NCBI RefSeq assembly: GCF_902460845.1
Contig: NZ_CABPVS010000006.1
Span: forward strand, 125,573-175,055
Reading direction: 5' to 3'
Source of the DNA: Campylobacter concisus
GTDB taxonomy: Bacteria; Campylobacterota; Campylobacteria; Campylobacterales; Campylobacteraceae
Length of the DNA stretch: 49,483 nucleotides
A program made the position numbers and the translations under genes. This document shows positions 9,045 through 17,455 of this stretch, piece by piece; the first letter of the stretch is position 1; the number at the start of each line of letters is the position of its first letter. The notes below the pieces were generated by a model. It made no database searches, was not told the DNA's origin, and saw nothing but the letters and a program-made list of their open reading frames with translations.

Positions 9045-10720
9045 TAAAATTTATCCTTCATCTGCTCTATTTGCTCTTTTAATACACGTTTTAGCACCTT
9101 ACCAGTGGCATTTCTAGGCAACTCTTCGGCAAAATAGATACTCTTTGGTATCTTGAAATTCGCTAAATTTTTCCTTAGATGCTCTCTTACTGTTTTTTCA
9201 TCAAGATCCATGCCATCTTTTACTTGTATGAAAGCGACAACCTCTTCATCGGCATGTACGTCTTTTACGCCAATTACTGCTGTTGCTTCAACTGCTTCAA
9301 GTTTGTAAATAACCTCTTCGATCTCGCGCGGATAGATGTTGATACCCTTTGATATAATGAGGTCTTTTTTACGATCAACAATGTAGATAAAGCCTTCTTC
9401 ATCAACCTTGCCTAAGTCACCAGTCTTTAGCCAACCATTTATGATAGTTTCGTCGGTGATGCTTGGCATACCGTAGTAGCCTTGCATGACACAGTCGCCC
9501 TTAATGATGATCTCACCGATCTCTCCGGTTGGAAGCTCCATCATCTCATCATTTACGATCTTCACCTCATAGCCATCAAGCACAGGTCCTACACTTAAAA
9601 GCTTTTGTTTATCATATAAATTTGCAGCTACAATTGGAGAACATTCACTAAGTCCGTATCCCTCAACTAACGTTGCACGTGGAAATTTTACCCTAAAGTC
9701 ATCAATAGTCTGCTTTGCAAGCGGAGCAGCACCACTTACAAATAGCCTAATACAATTAAACCATCTAAAATACCAAGGAATTTTTGCCTTACCGATAGCT
9801 GTATAGATAGCTGGTATTCCTAAAAATACAGTTACACGCTTTAGCAAAGTTTGCTTTAACACATTTGAAAACGGAAATACCGACTTTACAAGAACCATCG
9901 AAGCGCTCGCAAATATCGGAAGCAACACCATTGCAGTTAGCGTAAAACTATGAAACATCGGTAAAAAGACTATGAAACGATCGCTTTTTTTCACTATAAA
10001 ACGATCATGAGCTCCAATTAAATTTGAAAAGATATTTTTATAGCTTATCATCGCACCTTTTGGCTTGCCAGTAGTGCCTGAAGTGTAAATTATATGCATT
10101 AAATCATCTATTACCGGATACTTTGTGATACTAAGAGCGTATTTATGATTTAGAGTTTCTGTAAAATTTATGTTTTTAACGAGCCCATTATTTTCATAGC
10201 CCTTGCTCATATCCTCTTTTGAAATTTGAGGTGTTGAAGTAAGATACGCGCTCTCGCCATACTCTTCATCAGTGTCTATATATTCATCTTTTGAAGCACT
10301 TTGAAGCTTCTTTGGTATTGCACCGATCCAGATTATCTTTCTTAAAGCTTCAAGCTCATTTAATGCGATTAACTCTTTTGCAAGCGAGCTAGACGCAAAA
10401 AGCACCTTTGCACCGCAATCATTTATGATATATTCAAACTCGTTTGCTTTTAAAAAAGTATTCATAGGCACTGCAATACCACCTATTGCGGTTATCGCAA
10501 GGTATGAGATGATAAATTCTTTCGAGTTTGTAACTGCCATAGCTACTTTATCACCAAATTTTACTCCAGCAAGTTGCAAATAAGCTGCCACTTTATCGAC
10601 ATTTTGCTTTAATTCTCGATATTTTAGCTTCTCTTTTTCTTCAAAAAGAACTACTTGATTTGGATTTTCCTTTGCTACTTTGGTTAAAATTTCATAAAAA
10701 TTATTATAAGAGTATCGCAT
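9044..10720 (-). CDS. fadD: Long-chain acyl-CoA synthetase (AMP-dependent ligase)
   Basis: ANL-superfamily enzyme that adenylates a carboxylic acid and transfers it to CoA. Of normal length (558 aa), it has the AMP-binding loop YTSGTTGKPKG (212-222), GYGLSECSP, the adenylate-binding KTGDLG and the hinge/catalytic stretch DRKKDLIISKGINIYPREIE. The catalytic C-terminal Lys lies in NATGKVLKR. ATG start. It lies 12 nt after fadL and is coupled to the AAA gene. Pairing with a FadL-type porin supports a fatty-acid substrate, although related enzymes take other acids. Imported acyl-CoA might feed phospholipids directly; no beta-oxidation genes are in the window. Confidence 0.9.
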   Translation of the reverse strand: MRYSYNNFYEILTKVAKENPNQVVLFEEKEKLKYRELKQNVDKVAAYLQLAGVKFGDKVAMAVTNSKEFIISYLAITAIGGIAVPMNTFLKANEFEYIINDCGAKVLFASSSLAKELIALNELEALRKIIWIGAIPKKLQSASKDEYIDTDEEYGESAYLTSTPQISKEDMSKGYENNGLVKNINFTETLNHKYALSITKYPVIDDLMHIIYTSGTTGKPKGAMISYKNIFSNLIGAHDRFIVKKSDRFIVFLPMFHSFTLTAMVLLPIFASASMVLVKSVFPFSNVLKQTLLKRVTVFLGIPAIYTAIGKAKIPWYFRWFNCIRLFVSGAAPLAKQTIDDFRVKFPRATLVEGYGLSECSPIVAANLYDKQKLLSVGPVLDGYEVKIVNDEMMELPTGEIGEIIIKGDCVMQGYYGMPSITDETIINGWLKTGDLGKVDEEGFIYIVDRKKDLIISKGINIYPREIEEVIYKLEAVEATAVIGVKDVHADEEVVAFIQVKDGMDLDEKTVREHLRKNLANFKIPKSIYFAEELPRNATGKVLKRVLKEQIEQMKDKF

Positions 10721-10732
10721 TATTGACCCTAA

Positions 10733-11965
10733 CTAAAATGTATATTTAAAAGTCGTACCAAGGATTTGGATCGTACCAGTATCAAATTCCCCTGACATTT
10801 TTGTGGCAATACTGTTGGTAATACCTGTAGCACGCTTCTTATCACGGTGTTGATAAACATATCCAAGTGCCATTTCAAGATTTGGTGTAAATTTATAATT
10901 TACTCCAAAAGAATATACCTTAGACGTAGTATTTGGAAGCTCTAATCCAGTATGCTTGCTGCTTGTAATGTCTTCATCGTAAGCAAAACCAGCCATTAAT
11001 CTAAGCTTTTCATTGACATCATAGGCAAGACCTAATCTATACGTATTTGTATCTTTTGCATTTTTAATGACTGGATCATCCATGAATCTTGCAAAAGCTT
11101 GATTCGAGTGAGCAGGACCTTTATCTAAATATTCAAAATCATACTCTTTAAATTTAGACCAGTATGTTCGCTCAAAAGCTAGTAAAACAGTTAGATCACT
11201 AAATTTATAGCCAGCAGCAAGCACTAACTGAGCAGGAAGCGGTATCTCAACTCTAGTCTTTCCATGATAACTTATAGACGCAAACCGTCCTTTAAAATCA
11301 GCATCTGTATGGCCCTTAAGTTCTAAATTTACATTTGAGCGGTAAGTAACAGCAAAGCTTAAATCTTCAATAGGTCTATAAGTAAGCGCGACATTATAGC
11401 CATAGCCCATACCATCGCCTTTTATCTCTCTGTAGCCTATTCGTCCAAAGTCACTTGCTATCTTACCTTTTGTGTAAACACCTCTAGCGCCAAGAGCAAC
11501 GGCAAGTTGATCATTTATGCGGTAAGCCACGGTTGGATTTAGCTCAACAACTTGCAGCTTAAACCTTTTAGCGGTAAATGCGGTAGCTGGATCCTCCCAC
11601 GATACACCAACAGCAGCAGGAACGGCAAGAGCTAAACCGAATTTCCAGTTTTCATAAATTTCTGGCGTTACAAAACTAAATGTACCAGCTAGTGAGTCAA
11701 ATTTTTCTGACCTATAGCTTTTGCCACTATCACTTTTAAACTCAAGCTTATTTATATGAAACCAGCCAAGGGTACTTTCTATGTGATGGCGTCCATCTAA
11801 AAACATCATATTTGCAGGGTTAAAATATGCCGCATCAGCCCCAAAACTAAAGGCTACGTTACTAGCAGCAAGACCTAAAGAATCAGCACTTTGCTCAGGA
11901 ACTTTATAACCTCCAGCATTTAGCAAAGTAGATGTTGCAATAATGCTTAATAGCACTTTTTTCAT
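10733..11965 (-). CDS. fadL: FadL/OmpP1/TodX-family outer-membrane hydrocarbon transporter
   Basis: Outer-membrane beta-barrel of the FadL family, which moves long-chain fatty acids or other hydrophobic compounds through a lateral opening. The start is ATG 11965, giving 410 aa: [19 protein letters not shown] is a clear signal peptide, AAGGAAAAA precedes the ATG, and it overlaps the nfo stop as ATGA. A frame 16 codons longer exists but would spoil the signal peptide. Family hallmarks are the mature N-terminus with [28 protein letters not shown], the many alternating strands, and the C-terminal aromatic [10 protein letters not shown] barrel-assembly signal. Confidence 0.92.
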   Translation of the reverse strand: MKKVLLSIIATSTLLNAGGYKVPEQSADSLGLAASNVAFSFGADAAYFNPANMMFLDGRHHIESTLGWFHINKLEFKSDSGKSYRSEKFDSLAGTFSFVTPEIYENWKFGLALAVPAAVGVSWEDPATAFTAKRFKLQVVELNPTVAYRINDQLAVALGARGVYTKGKIASDFGRIGYREIKGDGMGYGYNVALTYRPIEDLSFAVTYRSNVNLELKGHTDADFKGRFASISYHGKTRVEIPLPAQLVLAAGYKFSDLTVLLAFERTYWSKFKEYDFEYLDKGPAHSNQAFARFMDDPVIKNAKDTNTYRLGLAYDVNEKLRLMAGFAYDEDITSSKHTGLELPNTTSKVYSFGVNYKFTPNLEMALGYVYQHRDKKRATGITNSIATKMSGEFDTGTIQILGTTFKYTF

Positions 11966-12813
11966 AGTTTTTCCTTTTCGAAATTTCTTAAAATTTTTAT
12001 CTCGTCTTCCCAAATACTCTCGTCAATCGTCTCTAATATTAAAGGAATTTCGCCTATTTTATCATCATTTATTATATTTTTAAAAGCACTAAATCCAAGC
12101 TCACCCTTGCCAAGACTCTCGTGCCTATCTTTTTTCGAGCCAAGCCCAAATTTTGCATCATTTAAATGCATGCCGGATAAAAATTTATAGCCGATGATCG
12201 CATCAAATTCCCCCATCGTCTTGGCATAGGCCTCTTTGCTTCTTAGATCGTATCCAGCAGCAAATGCGTGACAGGTATCAAAGCAAACACCAACTCTGCT
12301 CTCATCGTCTACTCGTTCTATCAAATAAGCAATCTGCTTAAAACTAAAGCCTAAATTTGAGCCTTGTGCAGCTGTATTTTCGATGACTAGCTTTACACCG
12401 CTTGTGCGTTTAAGTGCCACATTCATGCAGTTTGCGATATTATCTAAGCACTCTTTTTCGCTTATTTGTTTTAGATGTGAGCCTGGATGAAAATTTAAAA
12501 GCTCTAGTCCAAGTTTGCTGGCGCGATCTATCTCATCCACAAAGGCTTCAAGCGACTTTGCTCTTGCCTCCTCATCTGGATGGCCTAAATTTATCAAGTA
12601 GCTACTGTGTGGTAAAACATGCTTTGTGCTTATGCCAGAAATTTTTAGGTTTTCTTTAAACTGCTCTATTTCGCTGATGCTTAGCTCTTTTGCATTCCAT
12701 TGGCGTTGATTTTTTGTAAAAAGCGCAAAGGCATTTGCTCCTATTTTTGCAGCATTTAACGGAGCGTTAAACACGCCTCCAGCCGCACTTACGTGAGCTC
12801 CTATGTATCTCAT
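11962..12813 (-). CDS. nfo: Endonuclease IV (AP endonuclease)
   Basis: TIM-barrel, trinuclear-zinc enzyme that cleaves DNA 5' to abasic sites in base excision repair. The 283-aa product has the N-terminal [10 protein letters not shown] and the metal-ligand motifs [40 protein letters not shown] and LILETIDE. It is coupled to both neighbours by ATGA overlaps (lipoprotein upstream, fadL downstream). Its place in a lipid-uptake operon looks incidental. xth, an unrelated AP endonuclease, lies at 26935. Confidence 0.97.
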   Translation of the reverse strand: MRYIGAHVSAAGGVFNAPLNAAKIGANAFALFTKNQRQWNAKELSISEIEQFKENLKISGISTKHVLPHSSYLINLGHPDEEARAKSLEAFVDEIDRASKLGLELLNFHPGSHLKQISEKECLDNIANCMNVALKRTSGVKLVIENTAAQGSNLGFSFKQIAYLIERVDDESRVGVCFDTCHAFAAGYDLRSKEAYAKTMGEFDAIIGYKFLSGMHLNDAKFGLGSKKDRHESLGKGELGFSAFKNIINDDKIGEIPLILETIDESIWEDEIKILRNFEKEKL

Positions 12814-13280
12814 TTTAACTCTTTTATTATCACTCTTATTTTATTTTTGCTATCTATAAATTTGACGTAGTTGTCGCAAACCTCGTATTTTATAAAATAT
12901 GAACTTAGATCTTGACTAAAGCCACACTCCGTAGCCGTCAAACCCTTGCCATCATAAATCTTTTGTCTTTGCAAAATTTCTTCAAAAAGGCTCTCATAGT
13001 GCGGAGCTAGAAAAAATTTCTCATTAAACTCAGTCTTGTTAAAGCAAGCACTATTTATGCAAATTTTATCTCTTATGTTTATGTTTGCGGTATTTACGCC
13101 AGAGCTATAAATTTGCAAATTTAGCTCATTTTTATATTTATGGAAAAATCCAACATCATTTATCTTGACCATCGGAGAAAATAAAGTAACTTGAAAAGCT
13201 TGTGAATTTTGCGGTGTTTTGGTAGCTACACAACCTGTAAAAATAAAAACAGATAACAAAGTAAATAAAAAATTTTTCAA
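12810..13280 (-). CDS. Small lipoprotein of unknown function
   Basis: A 156-aa protein that begins with a hydrophobic stretch ending in a lipobox, [10 protein letters not shown], so Cys17 should be lipidated. The mature part has several cysteines (for example INSACFNK and TECGFSQ) that could form disulphides in the periplasm. I recognise no domain family. It is the first gene of the lipoprotein-nfo-fadL-fadD-AAA operon and its stop overlaps the nfo ATG. Orthologues of this kind occur as short hypothetical lipoproteins in Campylobacter. Confidence 0.8.
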   Translation of the reverse strand: MKNFLFTLLSVFIFTGCVATKTPQNSQAFQVTLFSPMVKINDVGFFHKYKNELNLQIYSSGVNTANINIRDKICINSACFNKTEFNEKFFLAPHYESLFEEILQRQKIYDGKGLTATECGFSQDLSSYFIKYEVCDNYVKFIDSKNKIRVIIKELK

Positions 13281-13320
13281 AAATTTTTCCTTATTAATCT
13301 AAAATTAAGTATAAAAGAAA

Positions 13321-13326
13321 TATAAT
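13321..13326 (+). promoter_or_regulatory. Putative -10 box of tRNA-Glu
   Basis: A perfect TATAAT, 22 bp before the tRNA, in an AT-rich stretch. Campylobacter promoters rely on the -10 element and a periodic AT pattern rather than a -35 box. Confidence 0.6.
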
Positions 13327-13348
13327 CCCAACTTCATAACCGACATGT

Positions 13349-13423
13349 GGCCCATTCGTCTAGCGGTTAGGACATCGCCCTTTCACGGCGGTAACACGAG
13401 TTCGAGTCTCGTATGGGTCACCA
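13349..13423 (+). tRNA. tRNA-Glu (anticodon TTC)
   Basis: The 75-nt cloverleaf includes an encoded CCA. The acceptor arm GGCCCAT pairs with ATGGGTC, the T arm holds the GTTCGAGTC box, and the anticodon loop CTTTCAC gives TTC at 13382-13384. The D arm reads TCTAGCGGTTAGGA, as in other tRNA-Glu. Confidence 0.98.
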
Positions 13424-13506
13424 CTTCTAAAAATCAAAATCTTATCCATATAAGCTTTAAAATATAGTTAATCTTAAATATTATTTTTAATTGTTATTTT
13501 AAATTT

Positions 13507-14067
13507 TTATTGAAATGTGCCGCTTTCAATTAAATGCGTTATTAAAATTTTAAAACCTAGAAAAATTAATATCGCTCCTCCCAAAAAGAGCGCCTTTTTT
13601 TCTAAAATTTCACCCATAAATTTACCTATATAAAAAGCAATCAAACTTAATGTAAAGCAGACTACACCGATGATGAGCGAGCTTTGAAAGATATTTATCT
13701 CTTCAAAGCTAAGTGTGACGCCAACGGCAAGAGCATCCACACTAGTAGCAAATGCCCCATACAAAATGGTCTTAAATCCTATCTTAAGATACTCACACTC
13801 CTCTTTGTTACAGGCCTCTTTAAACATTCTAAAACCAAGAAAGCAAAGTATAAAAAATGCAATAAAATGATCAACCGAGCTTATAAATTTTGCAAAACTA
13901 ACACCTAAAAGATAACCAAGAAGCGGCATAAGAAACTGAAAAAAGCCAAGCATAAAAGCAATAAATAAAATTTTATTAAGAGCTAAATTTTTATACCTTG
14001 CACCATTTGCCATATTTAGTGCCGCACTATCCATACTAAGAGCGAAGCTAAGAAGTAAAAGTTGCAT
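13507..14067 (-). CDS. mntP: Manganese efflux pump MntP family
   Basis: A 186-aa membrane protein with six predicted hydrophobic segments. It has the two repeated acidic motifs of the MntP (YebN) family: [13 protein letters not shown] at about residues 11-23 and [15 protein letters not shown] near 110-124, whose aspartates are needed for Mn export in characterised members. It is monocistronic with an ATG start. I saw no yybP-ykoY manganese riboswitch in the short upstream region. Confidence 0.9.
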   Translation of the reverse strand: MQLLLLSFALSMDSAALNMANGARYKNLALNKILFIAFMLGFFQFLMPLLGYLLGVSFAKFISSVDHFIAFFILCFLGFRMFKEACNKEECEYLKIGFKTILYGAFATSVDALAVGVTLSFEEINIFQSSLIIGVVCFTLSLIAFYIGKFMGEILEKKALFLGGAILIFLGFKILITHLIESGTFQ

Positions 14068-14176
14068 AATCTTCCTTTAAAAAAAGGGTAAATTCTAGTG
14101 CAAAAAGATTAAATTTATTTTAAGTGTTTATATATTTTTTGTATGATTTTGCTTTAAATTTAAAAAAGGAGAGAAG

Positions 14177-14926
14177 ATGAAAAGATCTCTTGTTATTCTT
14201 TATGGCGCGCTTGCTTTAAATTTACAAGCCACAAATATGGACGATATGATAAACAAAGGCGTCAAAATCGCCACTCACGCATCAAGTGGCGACTATAAAA
14301 GCCTAGTTAGCGAGGCGCTAAATGCCGCTATTAGCGAGCTTTCAAAAGATGGCTTTATAAACAATGCTACGGCCAAAATTCCACTTCCAAAAAGCCTTGA
14401 AATGGCATCAAATTTAGCCAAAAAAGTAGGTGGCGAGAAGTGGGCGCAGGATCTTAGCAAGTCGATAAACAACGCCGCAACCACAGCTGTACCAAAGGCT
14501 GCTGAAATTTTTAGCGAAAGCATAAAAAATATGAGCGAAGCAGATGTCAAAAAGCTCTTTAATGGCGGGAGTGATAGTGTTACAAAGTATTTGCAGCAAA
14601 GCTCCAGCCAAAAGCTAAAGGCGGCTTTTACTCCGATAATAGAAAAAATGATGAGTGATAATAGCTTTGCGACTGCCTATAATGGGCTAAATTCTTTCAT
14701 CGTCGGCTCAGCAAAAAATAATGAAACTATAAAATCGGTAAAGAGCCTAGCTAAAAATTTAGGTGCAAGCGAGTATGTGCCAGATGACGGCGAGGATCTA
14801 AACGCATACATCACAAGAAAGACGCTAGATGGGCTATTTAACGTGATGAGCGAGAAAGAAAAGGGGCTAAGAAGCGGCTTTAGCCTAGATAGCGGCAAAA
14901 AGGTACTTGACTCGATCTTTAAATGA
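14177..14926 (+). CDS. DUF4197 periplasmic protein
   Basis: A 249-aa protein with an N-terminal signal peptide (MKRSLVILYGALALNLQA) and a mainly helical mature domain typical of DUF4197, including AALNAAISELSKDGF-like helices near 47-60, KIPLP (67-71) and a C-terminal TLDGLFNVMSEKEK...LDSIFK ending. Family function is unknown. Strong AAGGAGAGAAG ribosome-binding site. Its stop overlaps the next gene's ATG (ATGA). Confidence 0.85.
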   Translation: MKRSLVILYGALALNLQATNMDDMINKGVKIATHASSGDYKSLVSEALNAAISELSKDGFINNATAKIPLPKSLEMASNLAKKVGGEKWAQDLSKSINNAATTAVPKAAEIFSESIKNMSEADVKKLFNGGSDSVTKYLQQSSSQKLKAAFTPIIEKMMSDNSFATAYNGLNSFIVGSAKNNETIKSVKSLAKNLGASEYVPDDGEDLNAYITRKTLDGLFNVMSEKEKGLRSGFSLDSGKKVLDSIFK

Positions 14927-15801
14927 AAAATTTAAGCGCACAAAACAGAGCTGACATCGCTCTTATCGTAGTTGCCATCGTTTGGGGCGCTACGTTTTTA
15001 CCCATGGCAAACGCGCTAAAGACAAATGGCGTCTTTGTCATGCTTTTTTGTAGATTTTTTATTTCCGCTATCTTTATGGGACTTATAGCATTTAAATTTT
15101 CTAAAATTTTTGATAAAAAAAGTGTAGTTTACGGCACCATTCTTGGCGTAGTTCTCTTTGGCTCATTTGTTGCTCAAACTTACGCTCTAAAGCTTACTTT
15201 TAGCTCAAGTGTTGCCTTTATTACAGGGCTTGAGTGTGTGATCGTGCCTTTTATGACAGCACTCATTTTTAAAAATAAAATAACCATTTTTGCTATTTTT
15301 GGTGCGCTTATTGCTATTTTTGGGCTTTGGCTCTTAAGTGGCGCTACGCTAGCACTTGGGAGCGGCGAGGCACTTGCCCTACTTTGTGCCATATTTTACG
15401 CACTGTACACGAGCTTAAATGGCCACTTTGTAAGAAAATGTGAGCTTTATCTACTCGTATTTGTAGTATTTCTCACCGTCTCTTTACTCTCATTTGTCTT
15501 TGCATTTATTGAAGGTAGTGTGGCGCCAAATTACGATAGGGAATTTTTTATAGCAATTTTTATCACTGCATTTATTGGCACCATTTTTTGCTACTTTGTA
15601 CAAACCATCGCTCAAAGATATACAACAGCCAGCAAGGCAGCTTTATTTTTCTGCCTAGAGCCAGTCTCTGCAGGGCTCATTGGCTACTTTTTTGCTGGTG
15701 AGATACTTAGCATCTGGCAAATTTTTGGAGCCATGCTCATCATCTTTGGCGTCATTTTTAGCGAATTTGGCAAGCAAATTTGCTCTAAATTTAAGCTCTA
15801 A
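14923..15801 (+). CDS. EamA/DMT-family transporter
   Basis: A 292-aa inner-membrane protein with about ten hydrophobic helices in two EamA repeats. The first begins at IALIVVAIVWGATF (residues 13-26) and the second ends in QIFGAMLIIFGVIFSEF. Members of the drug/metabolite transporter superfamily export amino acids and other small metabolites. No specificity can be read from the sequence. Coupled to DUF4197 by an ATGA overlap. The end overlaps the convergent methyltransferase gene by 4 nt. Confidence 0.9.
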   Translation: MKNLSAQNRADIALIVVAIVWGATFLPMANALKTNGVFVMLFCRFFISAIFMGLIAFKFSKIFDKKSVVYGTILGVVLFGSFVAQTYALKLTFSSSVAFITGLECVIVPFMTALIFKNKITIFAIFGALIAIFGLWLLSGATLALGSGEALALLCAIFYALYTSLNGHFVRKCELYLLVFVVFLTVSLLSFVFAFIEGSVAPNYDREFFIAIFITAFIGTIFCYFVQTIAQRYTTASKAALFFCLEPVSAGLIGYFFAGEILSIWQIFGAMLIIFGVIFSEFGKQICSKFKL

Positions 15802-16523
15802 AAGACAAAAAGCTTCATTTGAGAGTCAATTTTCTCGTCTATGAACTCGCCGTCAAATCTCTCTTTTAACATCGCTAAAACCACCTTTTCATCGTAGTTT
15901 TTGGCCCCGTTTATCTCAAGGTGCCAGCAGATATTTTCAGCTGCTTCTTGCACGCTTCGTCTAGCAATCCTTGTCTCGTTTAAAATTTCACTCTTATAAG
16001 CGATGCCTTGCTCGTTTAGCCACGCTTCAAGCCTATTTACAACGTTTTTTTGTGAGAGTGTGCGGCCAAATTTTTCAAAAAACGGCTCGAGCAGGTCAGA
16101 GCTTCTAGGCTTATCCCAGCCAAGATAGAGCTTTTGCTTGGCGCAGTTTTGAAATTTCAAAAAATCTTCATCGCTCGCAATGGCCGGGCTCATCGTGCAA
16201 ATGGCGATATCAAAGAGCCTTGCTGGCTTAAATTCTCTCCACGAGCAAACCTCGCTACTTAAATTTGTCACGCCAAATCTCTTTGCGTCCTCGTTTAAAA
16301 TTTCTATCATCTTCTCTGAGCTATCTATGCCAGTTACGCTTTTGGCGGTTTTGGATAAAAATATGCTCCAAACACCGGTACCACAGCCTATATCAAGAAT
16401 TTCTTTGCCGCTAAAATCAACTCCCCAAGCTAAGGCTTTAGCAAAAATTTGTTGCTGAATAGCACTTACTTTGCCATCAAACCTTTGGTAGTTTGACGCC
16501 TTTTTATCCCATAAATTTTGCAT
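15798..16523 (-). CDS. SAM-dependent class I methyltransferase
   Basis: A 241-aa cytoplasmic protein with SAM-binding motif I EILDIGCGTGVWSIFLS (about residues 40-56) and acidic motif II VTGIDSS. N-terminal MQNLWDKKASNYQRF is typical of the Methyltransf_11/25 group. The substrate is unknown. Divergent from the thioesterase gene across 45 bp. Confidence 0.85.
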   Translation of the reverse strand: MQNLWDKKASNYQRFDGKVSAIQQQIFAKALAWGVDFSGKEILDIGCGTGVWSIFLSKTAKSVTGIDSSEKMIEILNEDAKRFGVTNLSSEVCSWREFKPARLFDIAICTMSPAIASDEDFLKFQNCAKQKLYLGWDKPRSSDLLEPFFEKFGRTLSQKNVVNRLEAWLNEQGIAYKSEILNETRIARRSVQEAAENICWHLEINGAKNYDEKVVLAMLKERFDGEFIDEKIDSQMKLFVF

Positions 16524-16568
16524 TTTAGCTCCTCTTTTTGGTTATAATTTTAGCAAAAAAGGCTAGAA

Positions 16569-16961
16569 ATGAAAGATTTTATCTACAAAGTAATAATCCC
16601 ACCACAAGCCATTGATATGCACGGACACATGAATAATGTCTATTATTTCACTCTTATGCAAGAGGCTTCATTTGCACATTCTGCCGCAGTTGGAGACACG
16701 GTCGAGGCGCAGTATAAAAGAGGCGAGATCTGGCTCATTAGAAAAAATGAAGCCAAATATATAAAAAGCGCAAAATTGATGGATGAGATAGAAATTTACA
16801 CTTACACACAAACTGAAGGCAAGGCGACTTCGTGTAGATATTTTGAGTTTAAAAAAGATGGTGAACTAATAGCAACTGGCAAAACCGAGTTTGTCTATAT
16901 TGATCTAAAAACGAATCGTCCAAAAGCCATTCCAGCTGAGATAATCGCTCTTTACTCGTGA
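16569..16961 (+). CDS. Acyl-CoA thioesterase, 4-hydroxybenzoyl-CoA-thioesterase-like hotdog fold
   Basis: A 130-aa single hotdog domain. The catalytic motif is complete: DMHGHMNNVYYFTLMQEA at about 17-34, where the Asp and the HGHMNN segment form the active site of 4HBT/YbgC-type thioesterases. The substrate could be short- or medium-chain acyl-CoA. Its 3' end overlaps the convergent Fur-type gene by 10 bp. Confidence 0.88.
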   Translation: MKDFIYKVIIPPQAIDMHGHMNNVYYFTLMQEASFAHSAAVGDTVEAQYKRGEIWLIRKNEAKYIKSAKLMDEIEIYTYTQTEGKATSCRYFEFKKDGELIATGKTEFVYIDLKTNRPKAIPAEIIALYS

Positions 16962-17311
16962 TCACACTCATCACAAACGCCTTTTATCACGGCACTTTTT
17001 ATATTTTTAGCGACGTTTAGATGTGGCATATCGATGTTTGTGACTTTATGACAGATATCGCAGATAAAGTACGCTTTTGCCTCATTTGCTAGTTCGTAGT
17101 AGCTTTTATGATTATTTTCGGTTTTTATGACAAGGCCCTTTTTTTCAAAAATTTCTATGCTTCTATAAAAAGTAGTTTTATTTGCATTAAGGCTTTCTAA
17201 AATTTCATCATAACTTAATGGAGTTTTGGCATTTTGCAAAATTTCAACGAGCTTTATGCGAAAAGTAGTTGCCTTGATACTATGCTCTTCTAAGAAATTT
17301 CTTTCATTCAT
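16952..17311 (-). CDS. Fur-family metalloregulator, possibly Zur-like
   Basis: I place the start at ATG 17311 (119 aa) because AAAAAGGGCAAGG lies directly before it. The frame extends 17 codons further without support. Residues 1-70 form the winged helix (KATTFRIKLVEILQ ... LNANKTTFYRSIEIFEKKGLV). The C-terminal part has two Cys pairs, CDIC and CDEC, that would hold the structural zinc. The spacing between the pairs is about ten residues less than in ordinary Fur/Zur proteins, and the usual His-rich sensory cluster before the first pair is replaced by YFICDICHK. It is divergent from znuA, which makes zinc-responsive control of the znu operon the likely job. Confidence 0.8.
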   Translation of the reverse strand: MNERNFLEEHSIKATTFRIKLVEILQNAKTPLSYDEILESLNANKTTFYRSIEIFEKKGLVIKTENNHKSYYELANEAKAYFICDICHKVTNIDMPHLNVAKNIKSAVIKGVCDECDHE

Positions 17312-17373
17312 CCTTGCCCTTTTTATTTTTTGTATATTAACGCTAAAAGTTTTAAATTTCATTTAAAAAGCAC

Positions 17374-17415
17374 TATATTTAGGCTTTTGTTCTTTAAGTT
17401 GCAACCAAGTTGCAA
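17374..17415 (+). promoter_or_regulatory. Putative znuA promoter and Fur/Zur-type operator
   Basis: TATATT (17374-17379) could be the -10 box of the znu operon. At 17399-17415 lies a perfect 7-3-7 inverted repeat, TTGCAAC-CAA-GTTGCAA, about 20 bp downstream of that box and 41 bp before the znuA ATG. It sits in the divergent region shared with a Fur-type gene, where a dimeric repressor would bind. The sequence does not match the Zur boxes I know from other groups, so the assignment is by position and symmetry. Confidence 0.5.
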
Positions 17416-17455
17416 TCTGCTAAACTTCCGCAATATTTTTTCAAACAAAGGAGAG

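Noticed and set aside
13281-14176. tRNA-Glu as an attachment site for an integrated element
   Set aside because: No integrase gene, no repeated tRNA 3' end nearby, and the flanking genes are ordinary chromosomal genes.
14068-14176. Manganese riboswitch upstream of mntP
   Set aside because: The upstream stretch is short and AT-rich, without the conserved yybP-ykoY core or stable hairpins.
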